DNA of 49,612 nt from a virus: IMG/VR virus record IMGVR_UViG_3300007735_000748, positions 1 to 49,612 of that record, one strand, 5' to 3'. This document shows positions 15,042 through 21,747 of the stretch, one piece after another (the stretch's first letter is position 1; the number at the start of each line of letters is the position of its first letter). The notes under the pieces are model-generated. The model was not told where the DNA came from. It saw only the letters and a list, made by a program, of their open reading frames with translations, and searched no databases. Made by a program: the position numbers and the translations under genes.

Positions 15042-15638
15042 GTGTGCAAGTCTTCTAAGGTGGGCCGCTGGTTCTACCGGTGCGCCGATTGTTTGTCAGT
15101 GTCCGCAACGCCCGAGCGGTTGCCGCTCACCCGTACCGTAAGGGGGGCCGCTCCCCTTATAAGGGGGGCAATGACGTGGGGCACGTGCGGCACGTGCGGC
15201 GGCGACGTTGAAGAGCTGGGGCAAGTGAAAGGTACCTCCCTGATTCAACCAGGGGAGCGTTGCCCGTGTGACGAGCGGTGTACGTCGGCGACCGGCCCGA
15301 ATTGCAATTGTGTTTGTGGTGGGGAGAACCACGGAACGAACCGTATCGCCGTGGTCGATATCGTGGTCGGCGACCACGTGCCCCGCGTCACGCCCCCCGA
15401 CGACGGCGGCAAGGCGGCCGCACGTGCGGCCGAGTACCGGGCGGCCGCCGCCGCCCTGGTCGAAACGGTGCAACGCCTACGCGAACGCAAGGCGGGCGGT
15501 TGGCTTGACGGTGCAACCTACAATCTACTCCGCGAACGTGCCGCCCTGCTCGGCAAGGTCCGCGCGTGCCGCGTTCACTCTTCGCGTATGAAGATGCTTG
15601 CCGAGTATAACGCGGCACGGGGGTACGCGAACGCCTAA
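15042..15638 (+). CDS. Cys-rich zinc-ribbon protein with C-terminal helices (198 aa)
   Basis: The GTG at 15042 (CKSSKVGRWFYRCADC) fits the leader spacing; earlier in-frame codons lie within hairpin B. N-terminal cysteine pairs CADC and CGTC are followed by CPCDERCTSATGPNCNCVCGG, which resembles, from memory, a CxCxxxCxxAxGxxCxCxCGGxNHG motif found in many phage proteins that bind zinc. The C-terminal 80 residues are helical (RAAAAALVETVQRLRERK; YNLLRERAALLGKVRAC). Two RG pairs are written with the unusual AGG-GGG codons (15141 and 15162). Role unknown, perhaps nucleic-acid binding. Confidence 0.65.
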   Translation: MCKSSKVGRWFYRCADCLSVSATPERLPLTRTVRGAAPLIRGAMTWGTCGTCGGDVEELGQVKGTSLIQPGERCPCDERCTSATGPNCNCVCGGENHGTNRIAVVDIVVGDHVPRVTPPDDGGKAAARAAEYRAAAAALVETVQRLRERKAGGWLDGATYNLLRERAALLGKVRACRVHSSRMKMLAEYNAARGYANA

Positions 15639-15654
15639 ACGTACACTCACGCCG

Positions 15655-15725
15655 CCGCCGCCCCGTAACCGGGACGGCGGACGCTTTCCCCCTTGCATGG
15701 TGCAAGGGGGCCGAGGAGTAGCATC
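15655..15725 (+). promoter_or_regulatory. Double-hairpin leader module 5
   Basis: Hairpin A: CCGCC (15655-15659) with GGCGG (15676-15680) and CCC/GGG inside around gtaacc. Hairpin B: a perfect 10-base stem (15688-15697 with 15701-15710), loop tgg. SD GAGGAG, then the ATG at 15726. Confidence 0.7.
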
Positions 15726-15869
15726 ATGAAGACGCTGACCGAATCGCAGAAGGTGGAGCTTTACCGTGCCGGAAAGTACCGCTTTCCGCCCCCGCCCGTC
15801 AATCACGTTTATTGGGATGAAGCGGCCTGGATTCGTTACGTTGACCGGTTCGGCACTTGGATCGTGTAA
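15726..15869 (+). CDS. Small protein (47 aa)
   Basis: ATG at 15726 behind GAGGAGTAGCATC. The sequence MKTLTESQKVELYRAGKYRF is followed by PPPPVNHVYWDEAAWIRYVD. It has its own leader module and a following one, so it is likely a true gene in spite of its length. Function unknown. Confidence 0.55.
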   Translation: MKTLTESQKVELYRAGKYRFPPPPVNHVYWDEAAWIRYVDRFGTWIV

Positions 15870-15875
15870 GCGTCA

Positions 15876-15949
15876 CGCCCCCGCCCCGTAACCGGGACGG
15901 GGGGCGATTCACCCCTTGCATGGTGCAAGGTGGGGCTATGGAGATCATA
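15876..15949 (+). promoter_or_regulatory. Double-hairpin leader module 6
   Basis: Hairpin A: CGCCCCCG (15876-15883) with CGGGGGGCG (15898-15906, one extra G), inner CCC/GGG and the loop gtaacc, as in module 5. Hairpin B: CCTTGCA with TGCAAGG, loop tgg, extended by CC/GG past a bulged t. SD ATGGAG at 15938, start ATG at 15950. Confidence 0.7.
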
Positions 15950-16177
15950 ATGGGCGTTACCCGAAGCTTGAATTGCAATTGTTGCGGCGGTCGCGCCGGA
16001 CGCCACAAACAGCATTGGAACCAAGATACCGGCTATGGAATTTGTCGGCCGTGCGTGCTCAAGTGGTACCGTGGCAAAGCACACACGGATGCCGATATTG
16101 AACAGCTGTTTGGCAAAGAGGGCGTGAGCTGGGCCAACGCCGAACAGTGGGCAAAGTTTGAGGCCGAGAACGCATAA
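15950..16177 (+). CDS. Small zinc-finger-like protein (75 aa)
   Basis: CNCC near the N-terminus and CRPC about 20 residues later (LNCNCCGGRAGRHKQHWNQD; YGICRPCVLKWY) suggest a treble-clef or zinc-ribbon fold. I set the start at 15950, because by comparison with module 7 the ATG at 15938 is part of the SD (ctATGGAG). The C-terminal half is a helix. Role unknown. Confidence 0.6.
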   Translation: MGVTRSLNCNCCGGRAGRHKQHWNQDTGYGICRPCVLKWYRGKAHTDADIEQLFGKEGVSWANAEQWAKFEAENA

Positions 16178-16180
16178 TCA

Positions 16181-16254
16181 CGCCCCCGCCCCTTGAATGG
16201 GACGGGGGGCGTTTATCGGTGGCATGGGGCCGCCGTGCTATGGAGAAGCATCGA
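16181..16254 (+). promoter_or_regulatory. Double-hairpin leader module 7
   Basis: Hairpin A: CGCCCCCG (16181-16188) with CGGGGGGCG (16203-16211), inner CCC/GGG around ttgaat, then TTTA: terminator-like. Hairpin B: CGGTGGC (16217-16223) with GCCGCCG (16229-16235), one U-G pair, loop atggg. SD ATGGAGAAG, then the ATG at 16255. Confidence 0.7.
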
Positions 16255-16515
16255 ATGACAACCCTGCTCGTGTGGGCTAACGCGGCCCATGATGATCGTT
16301 GCACGGCGTCACACGTCCAAACGTATTACGTTCACCACGGCGTGCCCGCGACGTTGGCCCGCGATATCGACCGCCGGGGGTATCTCGCGGTCGCCGACTT
16401 GATCGAGGGGGGATTCATTCTCCCCGGTTTCATCGCCCGCGACACCCTCGCCGCCCGTGGTCACGGCGTCCTGGTGAAGTACGCGAACGGCCGCACGCGA
16501 ATCGTTCGCGCCTGA
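16255..16515 (+). CDS. Hypothetical protein (86 aa)
   Basis: Begins MTTLLVWANAAHDDRCTASH. A helix-turn-helix-like rhythm can be read around HVQTYYVHHGVPATLARDID, and the C-terminus is strand-rich (GHGVLVKYANGRTRIVRA). No family is recognised. Placed just before the integrase, where excisionases often lie, but that role is only a positional guess. Confidence 0.55.
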   Translation: MTTLLVWANAAHDDRCTASHVQTYYVHHGVPATLARDIDRRGYLAVADLIEGGFILPGFIARDTLAARGHGVLVKYANGRTRIVRA

Positions 16516-16533
16516 ATCATCGTCCCCCTTCCA

Positions 16534-16564
16534 CCCCCGCCATGCCTACCGGCATGCACGGGGG
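16534..16564 (+). terminator. GC-rich hairpin ending in GGGGG-TTT, fused to the integrase SD
   Basis: CCCCCG and CATGCC (16534-16546) pair with GGCATG and CGGGGG (16551-16564) around loop tacc, with a small internal loop; TTT follows. The 3' G-run is also the only SD-like sequence for the ATG at 16568. The stop of the previous gene is at 16515. Confidence 0.6.
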
Positions 16565-16567
16565 TTT

Positions 16568-17401
16568 ATGCTGTTATCTCGATTCATCGCCGAGTACAAG
16601 CGGCCCGAGCTTCGCCGGTCCACGGTCGCCGGGCACCTGGTGTCCCTTGGGATGCTCGCCGCCACCATGCCCCCCACGGCCACGGTCGCCGCCGTCAAGC
16701 GTGCGAACGTGCTCCGCATGATTGAGGGGGGCGCGGCCAAGGGACTGACGCGGGCGACGCTGGCGAAGCACGGAAGGTACATCGGGGCCGCCATGGAATA
16801 CGCGGTGCGGTTGGGGATCATCGCGGAGAACCCCGCCCGCAACCTGGGCGTGAAGCACAACGCCCGCCCGAAGGACTGGGAGTACGTCACCGCCGCCAGC
16901 GTCGAGGCCGTGCTCGCCGGGGTCGAGTGCGAGCATCTAAGGGGGGCGATCGCCGTTGCAAGGTGGGCGGGTTGCCGCGTCAACGAAGTGCTCCGTCTCC
17001 AGTGGGACGATGTTGACTTGCAAGGGGGGACGATCGTGATTCACCCCACGCCCGACGATTGGGGCCGGTGCGAGGAGGGCACAAAGGGACGCCGCCGCGT
17101 CGTTCCCCTCGATCCTCGCGTGCGAATGTACCTTCCGACAAGGGGGGACGACAAGTACGTCTGCGGGTCGTTACGGTACCGTCAATACGGTCGCCTGCTC
17201 AAGAGGGTGGCGACGTGGGACGGGGCACCCTGGCACACGCTGCGGAAGAGCTGCGGCATGGACTGGGCGGATCTCGTGCCGATCAGCACCGTCGCGGACT
17301 GGATGGGGCACACGGTCGCGGTCGCATCGCAGTACTACCTTCGCCCGCACGCAAAGCACTTCGCCGCAATCACGTCCCAAAATCCTGTCAACATGGGTTG
17401 A
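16568..17401 (+). CDS. int: Tyrosine recombinase / phage integrase (277 aa)
   Basis: Catalytic residues are readable in order: R137 (GCRVNEVLRLQWDDVD), K173 (GTKGRRRVVPL), H223 and R226 (PWHTLRKSCG), H248 (WMGHTV) and Y257 as nucleophile, nine residues after H248 as in XerD. The N-terminal 100 residues form the usual helical core-binding domain; an arm-binding domain is missing, which makes this a short integrase. The start at 16568 sits three bases from the hairpin G-run. Expected reaction: site-specific integration and excision. No attP core could be identified without a host sequence; the next 100 bases are the likeliest place. Confidence 0.9.
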   Translation: MLLSRFIAEYKRPELRRSTVAGHLVSLGMLAATMPPTATVAAVKRANVLRMIEGGAAKGLTRATLAKHGRYIGAAMEYAVRLGIIAENPARNLGVKHNARPKDWEYVTAASVEAVLAGVECEHLRGAIAVARWAGCRVNEVLRLQWDDVDLQGGTIVIHPTPDDWGRCEEGTKGRRRVVPLDPRVRMYLPTRGDDKYVCGSLRYRQYGRLLKRVATWDGAPWHTLRKSCGMDWADLVPISTVADWMGHTVAVASQYYLRPHAKHFAAITSQNPVNMG

Positions 17402-17426
17402 CACGAGAGGGGCGTTCAGGTACACT
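17398..17426 (+). promoter_or_regulatory. Strong sigma70-type promoter for the replication module
   Basis: TTGACA (17398-17403, perfect -35), 17-base spacer, TACACT (17421-17426). The -35 overlaps the integrase stop codon. Transcription would start at about 17433 and drive the DUF5856-like, csrA-like and recombination genes. Confidence 0.7.
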
Positions 17427-17452
17427 CAACCGAAGCTCCTGCAAGTGGTGGT

Positions 17453-17481
17453 CCCCGACATCCCGAGAGGGATGTTCGGGG
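17453..17481 (+). promoter_or_regulatory. Leader hairpin before the DUF5856-like gene
   Basis: A 12-base stem (CCCCGACATCCC with its complement, one bulged T) and a gaga tetraloop. It lies in the transcript leader of the 17398 promoter. The G-run at its 3' end is the only SD-like stretch before the ATG at 17500, so it may control translation. A TATAAT at 17489 lacks a matching -35. Confidence 0.6.
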
Positions 17482-17499
17482 GATTGAATATAATCGGCC

Positions 17500-17859
17500 A
17501 TGACAAAGTTCCTCTCAATCCTGAACCAGATCCGCGTCTTTCACTGGCAGACCAAGAGCTTCGCCGAGCACGAGGCGTTGGGCAAGTTGTATGAATCGCT
17601 CGACGGCCTGGTCGATGAGTTCGTCGAGGTCTTCAGTGGTCGCTACGGCGAGGTGCCGAAGGCCAACGAGGTCTTCGACGCGAAGGCCAGGAACTACGTG
17701 AGCAACGCCGACACGAAGGCGTATCTCGACGAGATCGCCGACTACCTTGGCGGCGAGGTCAACGATTTCCTTGAGGAGGAGGACACGGAGCTTGCCAACA
17801 TCCGCGACGAGATGCTGGCCGCCGTGAACCGCACGAAGTACCTGCTCGGCCTGTCCTGA
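17500..17859 (+). CDS. DUF5856-like phage protein (119 aa)
   Basis: The opening NQIRVFHWQTKSFAEHEALG, then LYESLDGLVDEFVEVFSGRYG, matches from memory the short phage family DUF5856, found in T4-like and marine phages and predicted to be a ferritin-like helical bundle. The HW..KS.A.H pattern recalls Dps proteins, but a full ferroxidase site is not evident. Function unknown. First gene behind the 17398 promoter and followed by a terminator-type hairpin. Confidence 0.7.
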   Translation: MTKFLSILNQIRVFHWQTKSFAEHEALGKLYESLDGLVDEFVEVFSGRYGEVPKANEVFDAKARNYVSNADTKAYLDEIADYLGGEVNDFLEEEDTELANIRDEMLAAVNRTKYLLGLS

Positions 17860-17870
17860 TTCAACCCCCA

Positions 17871-17966
17871 CCCCCGGCACGGTGCGTAGCCGTGATCGGG
17901 GGTTTACGCAACGGATTGCCCGCACGCATCGCGTCGATGCTCGCGTGCATGACATGGAGAAGTCCA
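17871..17966 (+). promoter_or_regulatory. Double-hairpin leader module 8, of the csrA-like gene
   Basis: Hairpin A: CCCCCG and CACGG (17871-17882) with CCGTG and CGGGGG (17890-17902), then TTTA. Hairpin B: GCATCG (17926-17931) with CGATGC (17935-17940), 3-base loop, framed by GCAC and GTGC. SD ATGGAGAAG (17954-17962) and ATG at 17967: the same SD word as module 7. Confidence 0.7.
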
Positions 17967-18161
17967 ATGCTGTTTCTCGCCATCAAGGCGGGCGAACACG
18001 TCACCATCACCGACAACAAAGAGACGATCGAGGTTCACAACATGGATGCCCATGGCATCCGCATCGCCATCAAGGCACCTCGAAGCTGGGCGATCGTTCG
18101 CTCGGACGCCAAGAACAAGAACAGAAGGGAGGAAGACAATGGAACTGCCGCAGTTTCCTGA
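17967..18161 (+). CDS. csrA: CsrA/RsmA-family RNA-binding translational regulator (64 aa)
   Basis: MLFLAIKAGEHVTI followed by IEVHNMDAHGIRIAIKAPRSWAIV-R aligns along its length with CsrA: the ML.L....GE..xI start, the G..VRIGI.AP core and an Arg at R45 equivalent to E. coli R44; L4 is kept too. CsrA dimers bind GGA in RNA hairpin loops, often at the SD, and block or stabilise the message. The start at 17967 follows ATGGAGAAG; longer frames begin within the hairpin. The last 23 bases overlap the nuclease gene. The tail after residue 50 is longer and more charged than in E. coli. Phage-borne copies could act on host or phage leaders. Confidence 0.85.
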   Translation: MLFLAIKAGEHVTITDNKETIEVHNMDAHGIRIAIKAPRSWAIVRSDAKNKNRREEDNGTAAVS

Positions 18162-19146
18162 CGCACACCGGCTGACGAACAGCCAGATCGCCACGTTCCG
18201 CACCTGCCAACGCAAGGAGTACTACTCGTATCGCGTCGGCGTGCGGCCTGAGCAGCAGGGTCGCGCCTTGCGGTTCGGTTCGATGATGCACTACGGCATC
18301 GAGATGGTCGCCAAGGGGCACACGCCGAGCGAGGCGTGCCGAGCCGTCAGCGACTACTACGAAGGCATCCAGTGGTCCGGGGTCGGCAACCCCCGCGACA
18401 TCGAGATCGAGCACATGCAGGTGGTCGCCCTGCTCAACGGCTACTTCGACACCTGGATCAACAAGGGGCCGGATCACCTTCGCGTGGTCGAGAACATCGA
18501 GGTCGAGCGTCAGTTTGAGCTCAAGATCCCGTATCAGAAGCGGGTCTTTGCGGGCAAGATCGACGGCATCGTGAAGCTGGCGAACGGGCAGGTCGCGGTC
18601 AGGGAAACCAAGACCGCGAGCGACGACATCGCCGCCGACAGCGACTACGTTCGCCGCCTCCGCATCGACAACCAGATCAGCGGCTACGTCATCGCCGCGA
18701 AGTCGATGGGGTTCAGCATCGACACGGTGCTCTACGACATCATCAAGAAGCCGGGCATCAAGCCGTATTCGGCGACGCCCGAGGAGTCGCGGAAGTACAC
18801 GAAGGAAGGGAAGCTCTACGCGAACCAACGCGAAGAGGACGAGTCGGCGGCGGACTACTACGACCGCCTCTACACCGACATTCAGCTCAACCCCGACAAG
18901 TACTTCGCAAGGTACAATATCCCCCGCCTCGACTCCGACTTGCAGGAGTGGAGGGACGGAATCATCGACAGCATGAAGGAGATGCAGCAGGCGTACGAAC
19001 ACGACCGCAAGGCCCGCAACACGGCGGCCTGCCTTGCCTACGGTCGATGCGCCTACCTCGACGTGTGCCACAGCGGAATCAGCGCAGGCGACAGCGTTCC
19101 GCCAGGATTCAAGCAGGTCGCCAAGATCCATGAGGAGCTCGAATGA
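18139..19146 (+). CDS. Cas4/RecB-type PD-(D/E)XK nuclease with Fe-S cysteines (335 aa)
   Basis: The start at 18139 has a GGGAGGAAG site and overlaps the csrA-like gene by 23 bases. SQIATFRTCQRKEYYSYRVG supplies C23, H51 lies in GSMMHYG, and D142 (GKIDGIV) with E156 and K158 (AVRETKTA) form the nuclease core. C298, C304 and C310 near the C-terminus complete a likely 4Fe-4S cluster with C23, as in Cas4 and AddB. Such phage nucleases resect DNA ends for recombination. The next gene is a Sak4-like recombinase, overlapping as ATGA, so they probably work together. Confidence 0.85.
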   Translation: MELPQFPDAHRLTNSQIATFRTCQRKEYYSYRVGVRPEQQGRALRFGSMMHYGIEMVAKGHTPSEACRAVSDYYEGIQWSGVGNPRDIEIEHMQVVALLNGYFDTWINKGPDHLRVVENIEVERQFELKIPYQKRVFAGKIDGIVKLANGQVAVRETKTASDDIAADSDYVRRLRIDNQISGYVIAAKSMGFSIDTVLYDIIKKPGIKPYSATPEESRKYTKEGKLYANQREEDESAADYYDRLYTDIQLNPDKYFARYNIPRLDSDLQEWRDGIIDSMKEMQQAYEHDRKARNTAACLAYGRCAYLDVCHSGISAGDSVPPGFKQVAKIHEELE

Positions 19147-19988
19147 CACCCCCCAAGCCACCCGCCCCGCCGTTCCAGCCGACCGGCAACATCAAGCCGG
19201 TCAAGATGCTGGACCTCACGCCCCGCAAGCCCAGCACGCCCTGCCCCCGAATCGTGTACTACGCGGTCGAGGGGTTCGGCAAGACGACGTTCGGCATGGG
19301 GGCACCGAACCCCGTGGTCCTCGCCGCCCGTGACGAGAAGGGCACGCAGCGGCTCCTCGACGCGGGCCTGGTCGATCCCGCCCCGGTCATCGACATCGGG
19401 TCGTGGCCCGAGTTCCTCGACACGCTCGATGCGTTGGCGATTCAGGGTCACGACCGCAAGACGATCGTGATCGACTCGCTCTCGGCCTACGAGCGTCTGT
19501 GCCACGAGGAAGTCATCAAGCGTGACTTCCGTGGCGATCCGGGCGACGGCGGTTTCCTCGGGTTCGGTCGCGGACCCAAGGTCGCCCTGACCGAGTGGAC
19601 CCGCATGCTTCAGAAGCTCGACGTGCTCAACGCGAAGGGCATGATGATCGTGCTGCTCGGTCACTCCTACATCGAGAAGTTCAAGAACCCGACCGGCACG
19701 GACTTCGATCGGTTCTCGTGCAAGATCGACCCGCTCGCTTGGTCGATGGTGAAGGCGTGGGCCGATTGCGTGTGGTTCGGCAACTTCTTGACCGTCACGC
19801 AGCAGGTCAACAAGTTGGCGAAAGCCAAGGGCATCGGCGGCACTGATCGCGTGGTGTACACTCAACGTCGTGACAGTCACGACGCGAAGCCGGGGTACGA
19901 CATGCCTCCGGAGATCGTTCTCGGCGACGACCCACGCAAGGTCTACGGCGAGATCATGCAGCATGTCTTCAAGGAAAGGAACCAGTGA
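19143..19988 (+). CDS. Sak4-like RecA-fold ATPase (281 aa)
   Basis: Walker A at residues 44-48 (EGFGKTTF) and Walker B at 107-111 (TIVIDSL) with a downstream VLLGHSYIE strand match the phage nucleotide-binding proteins of the Sak4/AAA_24 group, single-strand annealing or strand-exchange proteins usually paired with an SSB, as here. A Pro-rich N-terminal tail of 20 residues precedes the domain. ATGA overlap with the nuclease and TGATG overlap with the next gene show translational coupling. Confidence 0.85.
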   Translation: MTPPKPPAPPFQPTGNIKPVKMLDLTPRKPSTPCPRIVYYAVEGFGKTTFGMGAPNPVVLAARDEKGTQRLLDAGLVDPAPVIDIGSWPEFLDTLDALAIQGHDRKTIVIDSLSAYERLCHEEVIKRDFRGDPGDGGFLGFGRGPKVALTEWTRMLQKLDVLNAKGMMIVLLGHSYIEKFKNPTGTDFDRFSCKIDPLAWSMVKAWADCVWFGNFLTVTQQVNKLAKAKGIGGTDRVVYTQRRDSHDAKPGYDMPPEIVLGDDPRKVYGEIMQHVFKERNQ

Positions 19989-20611
19989 TGGCGAACAGCA
20001 GGGATCAGCTTTGGAACGAGAGCAACGAGTGGAGGGGCGTGCCCGACAGCGTGGCGTTCAAGGAGACGAGCAAGGGCACGCCGTTCATGGAGGTCGGGTT
20101 CAAGGTCGAGGGCCACACCAAGTACGCGAAGATGTGGCTCACCGAGAAGACCGAGGCGACCACGATGCAGCGGCTCAAGGATCTTGGGTTCAACAACGAC
20201 TGGGAGAACCCGAGGTTGACCCGCACCGAGCCGGTGCGGCTGACGTGCAAGCACACCGAGTACCAGGGCAAGTGGTACGAGGAGTGGACGTACTGGGGCG
20301 AGCGTCAGTCCGCCCCGGTTGACAAGTCCAAGGCGTTGCGGTTCGCCGCAGCGTACCGGAACGTCGCTGGCGTGTCGGCGATCCCGGCCGCTAAGCCCCC
20401 GGCTCCGACCCCGCCCAAGCCCGTGGCTCCGGTTCCCAAGAACGAGAACACCGTCGCCCACGACGAGAACTCGGCATGGGAATACTGGTGCAAGAAGACC
20501 ACGGACGAGCAGCTTCGCAACGAGGGCTGGCTCAACACCGTGCAGGAGATCCAGCCCAAGACCGCAGCGGACTGGAACCGTGTCGCCCTGGCGGTTGACA
20601 TTCCGTTCTGA
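19988..20611 (+). CDS. Probable single-stranded-DNA-binding protein (207 aa)
   Basis: The first 110 residues alternate strands (DSVAFKETSKGTPFMEVGFKVEG; YAKMWLTE; RLTCKHTEYQGKWYEEWTYWG) as in OB-fold phage SSBs, followed by a Pro/Ala linker and an acidic C-terminal part. Position directly after a Sak4-like gene is typical of phage SSBs. The start at 19988 overlaps the previous stop by one base. The assignment rests on fold pattern and context; sequence identity to a known SSB was not seen. Confidence 0.6.
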   Translation: MANSRDQLWNESNEWRGVPDSVAFKETSKGTPFMEVGFKVEGHTKYAKMWLTEKTEATTMQRLKDLGFNNDWENPRLTRTEPVRLTCKHTEYQGKWYEEWTYWGERQSAPVDKSKALRFAAAYRNVAGVSAIPAAKPPAPTPPKPVAPVPKNENTVAHDENSAWEYWCKKTTDEQLRNEGWLNTVQEIQPKTAADWNRVALAVDIPF

Positions 20612-20627
20612 TCGTGTCTCTCCTCTA

Positions 20628-20659
20628 CCCTCGCCGCACCCTTGACCGGGGCGGCAGGG
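20628..20659 (+). terminator. Terminator-like hairpin fused to the SD of the ParB-like gene
   Basis: CCCT and GCCGC (20628-20637, one bulged C) pair with GCGGC and AGGG (20651-20659); TTT follows and the ATG is at 20663. The 3' arm is the only SD, so termination and translation of the next gene compete for one sequence. Confidence 0.55.
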
Positions 20660-20662
20660 TTT

Positions 20663-21514
20663 ATGACTCTTCAGTTTCATCACTTGTGTCTGCTCGCTCC
20701 CCCGATGAGCGAGGACGAATATCGGCAGTTGGTCGAATCCATGCGAGAGAGCGGGTTCGACGAAACCTACCCGATCGTGCTCTACGAGGGGCAGATCATC
20801 GACGGTCGGCACCGCTATCAGGCGGCGTTGGAGGCCGGGGTTGATCCGATCTTCGTCGAGTGGTCCCCCAAGGACGGTGACACGCCCGAGCGGTTCGCCA
20901 TGCGGAGCAACGTGCGGCGGCACATGACCGTCTCGCAGCGTGCGGCCTACACCGTCGCCATGATGGGCGACAAGGCCACGATCAAGGAGATGTCCGAGGT
21001 CGCCAACGTCAGCCCCACGACGATCAGCAAAGCGAAGATGGTGGCCGAGGAGCGGCCCGAGATGATCCACGAGATCATCGAGGGCGAGGTGACGATGGAG
21101 GAGGCGATCCGCGAGATCGTTCCGCCCAAGCGTCAGCCGACGCCCGAGCCGATGCCCGATCCGGTCGATGACGACCAGGGCGAGATCGACGCTCCGATCC
21201 TCACCGACGACGAGCGTGACATCGAGGAGCGTCTGCGTGCGGCGTTCAAGATCGGGGCTGAGTTCAAGAGTCTGTGCAAGTCGATCAACATGATCGCCGC
21301 ACGCCTTGAGGAGATCAGCAAGACCGATGAGGGTCACGCCCTGAAGATGTCGCCGATCAAGGTCGATCTCAAGAACGTGCGGGACGCGATCAAGTGGGCC
21401 ATCCCGTTTAAGAAGTGTCCGTACCCGAGCCACAAGGGGTGCAAGGCGTGCAAGGGCAAGGGTTGGGTGATCGAGAACGTCTACAACAACATCCCCGAGG
21501 AGATCAGGAAGTGA
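20663..21514 (+). CDS. ParB/Srx-like domain protein with C-terminal zinc knuckle (283 aa)
   Basis: MSEDEYRQLVESMRESGFDE then GQIIDGRHRYQAALEAGV (GRHR at residues 48-51) is the ParB N-terminal nuclease-like/CTPase core; a helix-turn-helix follows (KEMSEVANVSPTTISKAKM). The C-terminus has CPYPSHKGCKACKGKGW (C252, C260, C263), a partial zinc knuckle. No ParA is present, so partition is unlikely; phage ParB-like proteins more often regulate transcription or act near methyltransferases. A methyltransferase lies 230 bases downstream. Confidence 0.75.
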   Translation: MTLQFHHLCLLAPPMSEDEYRQLVESMRESGFDETYPIVLYEGQIIDGRHRYQAALEAGVDPIFVEWSPKDGDTPERFAMRSNVRRHMTVSQRAAYTVAMMGDKATIKEMSEVANVSPTTISKAKMVAEERPEMIHEIIEGEVTMEEAIREIVPPKRQPTPEPMPDPVDDDQGEIDAPILTDDERDIEERLRAAFKIGAEFKSLCKSINMIAARLEEISKTDEGHALKMSPIKVDLKNVRDAIKWAIPFKKCPYPSHKGCKACKGKGWVIENVYNNIPEEIRK

Positions 21515-21735
21515 TTGTCAAGAAGATCGGAAGGCGCAACCCGCCGAAGCGGCTGATCCAGAAGTACGTCATCGAGCAGTTCAGGAAGTCGGGCATGGAT
21601 CGCGTCGAGCTGGCGAAGAGCTTGCCGACGCTCAGCCGCACATACCTGTACGAGTACCTGAAGGGCAACAAGACGCGGTTCTTCCGCGAACGCCAGATCG
21701 AGTGGATTCTGTCGGTCATCAATGGTCGTCGATGA
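21511..21735 (+). CDS. Small helix-turn-helix-like protein (74 aa)
   Basis: The GTG start at 21511 overlaps the ParB-like stop as GTGA, with AGGAA upstream. The core RVELAKSLPTLSRTYLYEYLKGNKTRFFRERQIEWIL reads as an XRE-like helix-turn-helix, with basic N-terminal residues. Could be a regulator or an accessory to the ParB-like protein. Confidence 0.6.
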   Translation: MIVKKIGRRNPPKRLIQKYVIEQFRKSGMDRVELAKSLPTLSRTYLYEYLKGNKTRFFRERQIEWILSVINGRR

Positions 21736-21747
21736 GGAGAGCATGGA

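Larger units (their letters stand above)
14010..17148 (+). repeat. Dispersed G6 word (A/G)AGGGGGG(A/C)
   Basis: Nine copies on the + strand begin at 14010, 14032, 15141, 15162, 16405, 16724, 16939, 17022 and 17140, plus a TAGGGGGGC at 14103. Two (14029-14044 and 17019-17034) share the same 16 bases. They occur inside and between genes. In coding copies they use NNA-AGG-GGG or CAA-GGG-GGG codons, which are otherwise avoided in these genes. Possible binding-site series. Confidence 0.55.

Noticed and set aside
17489-17494. TATAAT box as promoter of the DUF5856-like gene
   Set aside because: No -35 at the right distance, and it would give a leaderless message; the 17398 promoter upstream is far better.
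20663-21514. Plasmid-type partition system
   Set aside because: Only a ParB-like domain is present; there is no ParA ATPase or parS-like repeat set nearby.
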